Origin: Dromaius novaehollandiae | Lineage: Eukaryota > Chordata > Aves > Casuariiformes > Dromaiidae | Assembly: GCF_036370855.1 (NCBI RefSeq) | Contig: NC_088098.1 | Span: 34,537,981-34,601,980 of the forward strand | DNA: 64,000 bases | Direction of reading: 5' to 3' | Part shown: piece after piece, positions 59,101 through 64,000 of the stretch | How positions within the stretch are numbered: position 1 is the first letter of the stretch | Layout: each line of letters opens with the position of its first letter | Made by a program: the position numbers and the translations under genes | The notes under the pieces: model-generated | Told to the model about the DNA's origin: nothing | Seen by the model: only the letters and a program-made list of their open reading frames with translations | The model's database searches: none

Positions 59101-60865
59101 CCGTTCCAGCTGTGTCTCTGCTACACCTTTGCCGGTACGGCTCTGCTGGGAAAGTCTTCATGGTGTCGACTGAAACCGTCTCAGTTTCTTGTGAGGGCTT
59201 CCCGGGGATTAGCGCGGTTGCCCGTACTGGGGGCCAGCCCTCCGAGCCCAGTCTGGCCCCAGCATAGCATGCCACATATTTGAAGAGCTTCTCCACCATT
59301 ACTCCTCCAAACGCCCCAAGACCAAGGCAGTTTGGCAACATTACGCGTGCCACGCCATGGAGGTGGCACAGAAGGAGCATGATTTGCACCAGATCCGCAG
59401 AGAACCCATGGCAGAGCCCAAAATAGGGCTGTTTCCCACCCTCTGCTCACTCTTCCAGACCTTTCTTTTTTTTGGCGCCCCCCCCAAACTCATCCTGCAG
59501 TTCATGAACCTGAACAAACCTTTCAATGAAACTTGTCTGGGGTTTGGATTGGTAACGAAATTTGAAACCAGGCAAGGTTTTGTGTTGGTGCGTGCTGCGC
59601 TGTGAAAATTTCACGTCTCTTTTTCACCCCACTTGTTCAGCCATAATTCCCGACACAGCAGTCCAGAAAGCTGCAGGTTTTACTGAACGGCACAGTTTAC
59701 AAGTAGAAGGCGGTGAAAGCGGCGGGTATGGAAAATGGGCTTTTCGAGGGTTTATGAAGGTTACCACTTCCTCTGGGAATCCACATTCCTTGCCAAATCT
59801 ATTGCTATTCCCACCCCTGCAATCCCTTTGTTTTTAGTGCAATGGCTCAGTGTATCTAGGAATTTGGCACCACTTATTTGTTAACAGACTCTTCATGTGT
59901 AGTTTCAGTTACTTGTAAAATCCTGTTTTCCACAACCTGTACAGAGAAATACAGAGTAGCTAGTTTAACTGAAATCAAAGGAGAGCAATTTTTAATCTTT
60001 CATAAAATTTTAAGCAAAAAAAGAGATAAAGGGCTCAAACAATAGTAGTTTTTAATAATTATGTGCTAGCACGCTCCTGAAACCAGTTTGTAAGTCAGCC
60101 ATGAAAGTGTACAGTCTGAAACATGTTTTCTGCTTGCACTGAGGCAACTAGCTCACTGACCTTCATTCCTAATGCAGACATACACAGCAAAAAGAGGAAA
60201 GCTTGTGCAAACTCGTACTCAGCACAGTAGTCCTCATTGATTCCCTGGGGCTTTTTACTGTGCCCACTACAGTCTATAGACTACTAAATTAACGGGAGCA
60301 GAATTAGACCCTTACGTGAGATCAGGATCCACGCCACTGCTCTGCACTGGGGAGTAAGAAGCTACAAGAAGCTCTTTTACTTTCATAGCCTGTTGGTATT
60401 GTGTTTTAAGGGACAAAGCTGGCTGTCAAATTGCCATTTTAAATTTTAATCCATCTACTCAAGCTGAGCTAACATGGAAGGTAAGTAAGCTGGAACGGTC
60501 AAAGTGTTGCTGCATTTTTTATTTTCTCAGTACAGCTAAGGTGGTAGGCAGACATCCACTTTCAGATCCCATTGCGCTGACCAAGGAATCCCCCATCTCT
60601 GGCTGCACAACACTTCCCGCCATCTGTTTCGCCAGCAGAAGGACTTGTGGGAGAGTTTAGATAACCCACTGCACACAGAAGCTGCTCCGAGGGCTAAATC
60701 CACTCTCAGCAGCCATCTGACTTGACGAAGGCCGTTCATATGCAACTGCTCAACTTTTTTTAGCCACATCAGTTGGTCTTAAAAAAAAATAGACACCACC
60801 TCTTATCACTTTGCTCTACAAATCTCACCTTACTTACATTGTTATCCAGTGCTACAACAATATTA
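56166..60865. other. Noncoding DNA, no recognised gene
   Basis: No exon or confident repeat. The part 56980-58690 is AT-rich with almost no frames and could include regulatory sequence; nothing specific is identified. At 58698-59840 opposing frames up to 140 codons occur in mixed-composition DNA without recognisable content. A short TTTC repeat lies at 57460-57477 and a poly-C-containing patch near 59480. Confidence 0.55.
57460..57477. repeat. Short TTTC microsatellite
   Basis: About four to five TTTC units on the plus strand. Isolated. Confidence 0.85.
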
Positions 60866-60868
60866 TAA

Positions 60869-60893
60869 ATAGATAGATAGATAGATAGATAGA

Positions 60894-60936
<43 letters not shown>
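60869..60936. repeat. Compound (AGAT)n-(TG)n microsatellite
   Basis: About six AGAT units (60869-60894) abut an uninterrupted run of about 20 TG units (60896-60936). Pure arrays of this length are usually polymorphic. The histidine/threonine-rich minus-strand frame across it is a repeat artefact. Confidence 0.97.
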
Positions 60937-60938
<2 letters not shown>

Positions 60939-63240
60939 TGTAAAGTCTTGAAACATGAGCTACTGCACACTTAAACAAGCAATCACATATCCTCAGACTG
61001 GACATTTCTCCTCCTCTGCATCTGAACAGCCCTGGTAAATGTAGATGTGCACAAACTTTTGTGTATAAGGAAGCTTATACAACTTTTCCATCCTTGTCTT
61101 TCAGTTTCCTGAAGAGATGCAGTTGCTGCTGCTCCTGTGGAACACATGTAAATGCGGTAAAGGGAACATTTCCTGCCATTAAGGAGAATCAGCATAATTG
61201 CTGCAGATGGGCTTAGCTTAGGTGAGCTGTGATGGCTCTGACTGCAACCCATTGTTCCATTGTTCCCACCACTGCTTTTGACCCGTTCCCGTTCGCCATG
61301 ACCTGTCACCCCTGGTTAGCACTCTGGCTTCAGCTCGCCTCTTCCCTTGCTTTTTCTCCTTCCTCGTATGAATACAATAGTTATGAGAAGAAATTTGCCA
61401 TCTATACCTTGCACATCCAAGGAGAACGTATCATAGACGCACAACATGACACAGTGAATTAGAAAGTTGATTTTACAGAAAAACGTTTTGTTGAGAATTT
61501 TACCCTTTTGTGGTCTTTGACAGACTTTTTCAGCAGGCGCCTTCCAGGCAGCTCTGTAACATCTAGACTGAACTGTGTGTTCTGCTGCATTCAATGGAAA
61601 ACATGATCAACAGCACAGCGGCATCCCAGCGGCCCAGCAGATAAAGCAACTGTATTGTTAAATCTTAGCAGTTTTCTGACTCTGGAACCATACTAGTTAT
61701 TTACTAAGGATATCTGTAATACCGATATCAAACTAGCTCCAAGCATTCAGTCAATATACAAACCTCCCTCTTGCCAGCGAAAAGACTCTGAAAGCAAATT
61801 TTCTGTAAAAGAGTAATAAATGTTAAATTACTACAAAGCTCATTCAGAAATTGTAGCATTCACCATGGTATATTTTAGGCGTGTTTCTTTTTTCTTTTCT
61901 TATGAAAGTAAAGGTCACACGTTGGTTGACCCACCGCACACATACATTGTGATTGCCAATTCTGTATGATTTTTGTTTTAATTATGATTCCAATGTGATT
62001 TTATTATGCATGATAACCCTTAAGCTGACTGTCTGCAATGGATGGGGACATAGAGGTTTGTCTAAATTTTTACAAGTGTGCTGAAAGTTTCTTTTGTCTA
62101 ACACACCAGCTAAGTTCTTGATTAGATAAGGAACTAAGAAAACCACTCTGGTGGATAAGATGGCAATCAAATGTGGAAATCTTCACTGTATAGAGCACCC
62201 TGGGGTTTGTTAAATATCGGCAGATCTGCTTGTTGTAAGTGACAATGTTTATTCTTGCAAGTGAATTCCAAGATAGCTTGGGTTCCTTGAGGTTTAATCT
62301 TGGCCCTTTTTTGTTTCTCTGATTAGTTGAAAACTGTAGCAGGTCACCCAGGCTCTTTGAAGGATGAAGGGCTCATTCCAGGGTGAGGCCCAATGAATTT
62401 GTGAATGAATGAAAAGTTAATTGAGGAAAAAGGTAGAGCATATTTCGGTCATAGTTAATTTAAGCAAAGCTGATAAGTTAATAAACAGAAACACCAGTGT
62501 GTTCTTTCAAGTAGAATTTCTGCTCCCACCCGATATCTTAGGTGTTGTTTCTCCGGGCTTTTTAAAGGTTGGTGCTTGTCATAAACAGTTTATTATCTAA
62601 TCTTCTGCCCAAGGAGAGATTCTGTAGTGTTGAGTAATTACAAATAGATTGATCTCAATTGGACGGTGTGTTCACAAAAATAAAAGGAAAGATTATGCCC
62701 TGTAAACTTTGTGGATTTTTACTTTTCTTTAAAAATATATACATATTTTTAACAACCAATCTTTGTGGAAAATAACCTGAATGTTACAAATAACCATTTT
62801 TAGGAAAGTGAATGAAACTATTGAATTATATTCTGGATTTTTATTACACTTGAAATTTCTTTTGTAAACATTTCGGGATTGTGGTAAAATACAAAAGATG
62901 TAATAAAGGCTTAATAATACGTATTTATTCAGTTTAAAACTATTACAAACAAAATACAGAAAACTCATGGAAGCAAATTGAAGGCACTCTTTTTTCTTGT
63001 TTAGAGAGGTGGAAGAGAAAGTTGTGTTTTGCTACAGGAAAGCTGCTTAAGGAAAATGCATAATTATGAGCTCTGTAATGCAGAAGAGAAGAACAGTGAA
63101 AAAAAAAAGCATAAGGCAGCAGGCAGCAGCTTTTAAAGCCTCTATAGTAACATTTTTTGTGAGTCAGGGAAGCCACAGCAAACAGCTGGAGAGATGGAAT
63201 CAAACATTTCTTCAATTTTAAATAAATGCTTTGTACTTCT
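60937..63240. other. AT-rich noncoding DNA, nothing recognised
   Basis: No gene or confident transposon. Frames stay under about 110 codons. The part 62390-62950 is strongly AT-rich and nearly frame-free. Confidence 0.6.
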
Positions 63241-63244
63241 GTGG

Positions 63245-63395
63245 AGCTTCCCACCCATGCATCTCAGACCCTCTGCAAACCCTAATGAATTTACTCTCCT
63301 GCAATACTCTAAGGTGAGCGTTATCCTCATTTGGTAGATAAGGAAAAAGGAGCAGGAAAAGGTTAAACAATCTGCCATACGCCATATGAGAAGAC
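63245..63395 (-). repeat. MIR-like SINE, antisense
   Basis: On the plus strand the order is 'cccacccatgcatctcagac', 'cctctgcaaaccctaatgaa', 'tttactctcctgcaatac', 'aaggtgagcgttatcctca', 'tttggtagataaggaaaaag', 'caggaaaaggttaaacaat' and 'ctgccat'. This is the reverse complement of a MIR/CORE SINE 3' half, whose antisense consensus runs 'gcatctcaaagcgctttacaaa..taatgaatt..cctcacaac..gtgaggtaggta..tcatccccattttacagatggggaaactgaggcacagagaggttaagtgacttgccc'. The agreement in order and spacing is good despite substitution. Confidence 0.75.
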
Positions 63396-64000
63396 TGCAG
63401 AAGAGTTACAAATAAAAGATAGTGCCGGTGAAGACAGACAGCGCGGCCTGGCAATGGGGGCACCACGGCACAGCATCTCCTGTGACACTGCCCCCCCTCC
63501 CAGGTGTGCCAGGACAATTTTAGCTGGCTTGTGCTGCAAATGAATTTGTTCGAGTTGTGGGCATTAAAACTACCCGTCTGAAGTTTAGAAAAGGAAAAGG
63601 GGAGGGGGGACAACTTTCAGTATCAATCATTTCAATAATCTCTGGCAGTACGGTGCCACACACAGCTGCATTAGCAAAACTGAGGGGCGGACGTGCTGCA
63701 GTGCAGCAATGGGAATACGAAGCAAAGCACTGCAACTTATTTAACTAGGTGTATCCCCATGCTCCGGGCGAGGATTTAGGCAAGTGGAGATCCTGCTCTC
63801 AGGTTCTGCCATTGCTTTGCGGAGCGATTTCAAGTAGGTCACGTCCTCCCCCTGCACATCAGTTGCTCGCTTACCCAGGGTGGGGACCGTGATGTGGATC
63901 TCTGTACAACCTTTGAAAACGGAAAAACAAGAGATCTTAACTCCTTAGATACAGCACTGAAACTTTGGAGTTTAGCGTAATTTAATTTTAGGTCTAGGTC
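63396..64000. other. Noncoding DNA, no recognised gene
   Basis: No gene recognised. A C-rich run (63491-63500) and overlapping frames at 63500-63750 on both strands have no recognisable content. The window ends inside unremarkable sequence. Confidence 0.6.

Noticed and set aside
60769..61005. Minus-strand frame with alternating His-Thr
   Set aside because: The His-Thr block is the translated TG/CA microsatellite.
1..64000. Retroviral LTR pair, tRNA, snRNA or microRNA genes
   Set aside because: I scanned for pol-type motifs, paired terminal repeats, B-box GGTTCGAAT words and familiar small-RNA seeds and found none convincing; a covariance-model search (Infernal/Rfam, tRNAscan-SE) would be decisive.

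Overview
This window looks like vertebrate nuclear DNA, specifically amniote and most probably bird; a crocodilian or turtle is the alternative. The clues are few but consistent. There is an antisense 3' end of a chicken-repeat-1 (CR1) LINE, a decayed CR1 reverse-transcriptase segment, and several old tRNA-derived MIR-like SINEs. There are TG, AGAT and TA microsatellites, moderate AT-rich base composition, one sharp CpG island, and no operons or Shine-Dalgarno-spaced genes. The overall repeat density is low, which fits a bird better than a turtle or mammal.

No protein-coding exon, tRNA, rRNA, snRNA or known microRNA could be supported anywhere. All open frames are short, many begin at GTG or TTG rather than ATG, they overlap on both strands, and none gives a domain I recognise. 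The most sensible reading is intergenic or intronic DNA in a gene-poor region. The longest open frame (32194-32751, about 185 codons from a GTG, about 152 from its first ATG) is recorded as an unexplained open frame, not as a gene.

Layout. 1-4.8 kb: no recognisable element. 4.85-7.1 kb: two old CR1-like fragments. 7.1-24.6 kb: unique sequence with small simple repeats, a perfect 23-bp palindrome (12604-12626) and one faint copy of a palindromic amniote repeat (18.9 kb). 24.7-29.4 kb: another faint old repeat, a candidate conserved noncoding element built around a TAAT-rich inverted repeat (27612-27651), and the antisense CR1 3' end (29.2-29.4 kb). 32.2-33.1 kb: the long open frame followed by a GC-rich block with a CTCF-like site. 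39.3-41.9 kb: a short direct duplication, a tRNA-derived SINE, a 10-bp inverted repeat in a locally CpG-rich patch, and a second candidate conserved element. 45.0-45.3 kb: a 280-bp polypyrimidine tract ending in 22 T. 47.6-47.8 kb: a hairpin next to a MIR-like 3' part. 52.0-52.3 kb: a SINE split by a palindromic element. 55.8-56.2 kb: the CpG island, with a strong CTCF-like core and a G-quadruplex candidate. 60.9 kb: a compound AGAT/TG microsatellite. 63.2-63.4 kb: an antisense MIR-like SINE.

No coordinated gene system is present. The regulatory candidates (CpG island, two CTCF-like sites, two homeodomain/octamer-rich blocks) would make sense as distal regulatory DNA of a gene outside the window, but that is inference. 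Repeat assignments come from recognising family consensus features by eye and need RepeatMasker to confirm.
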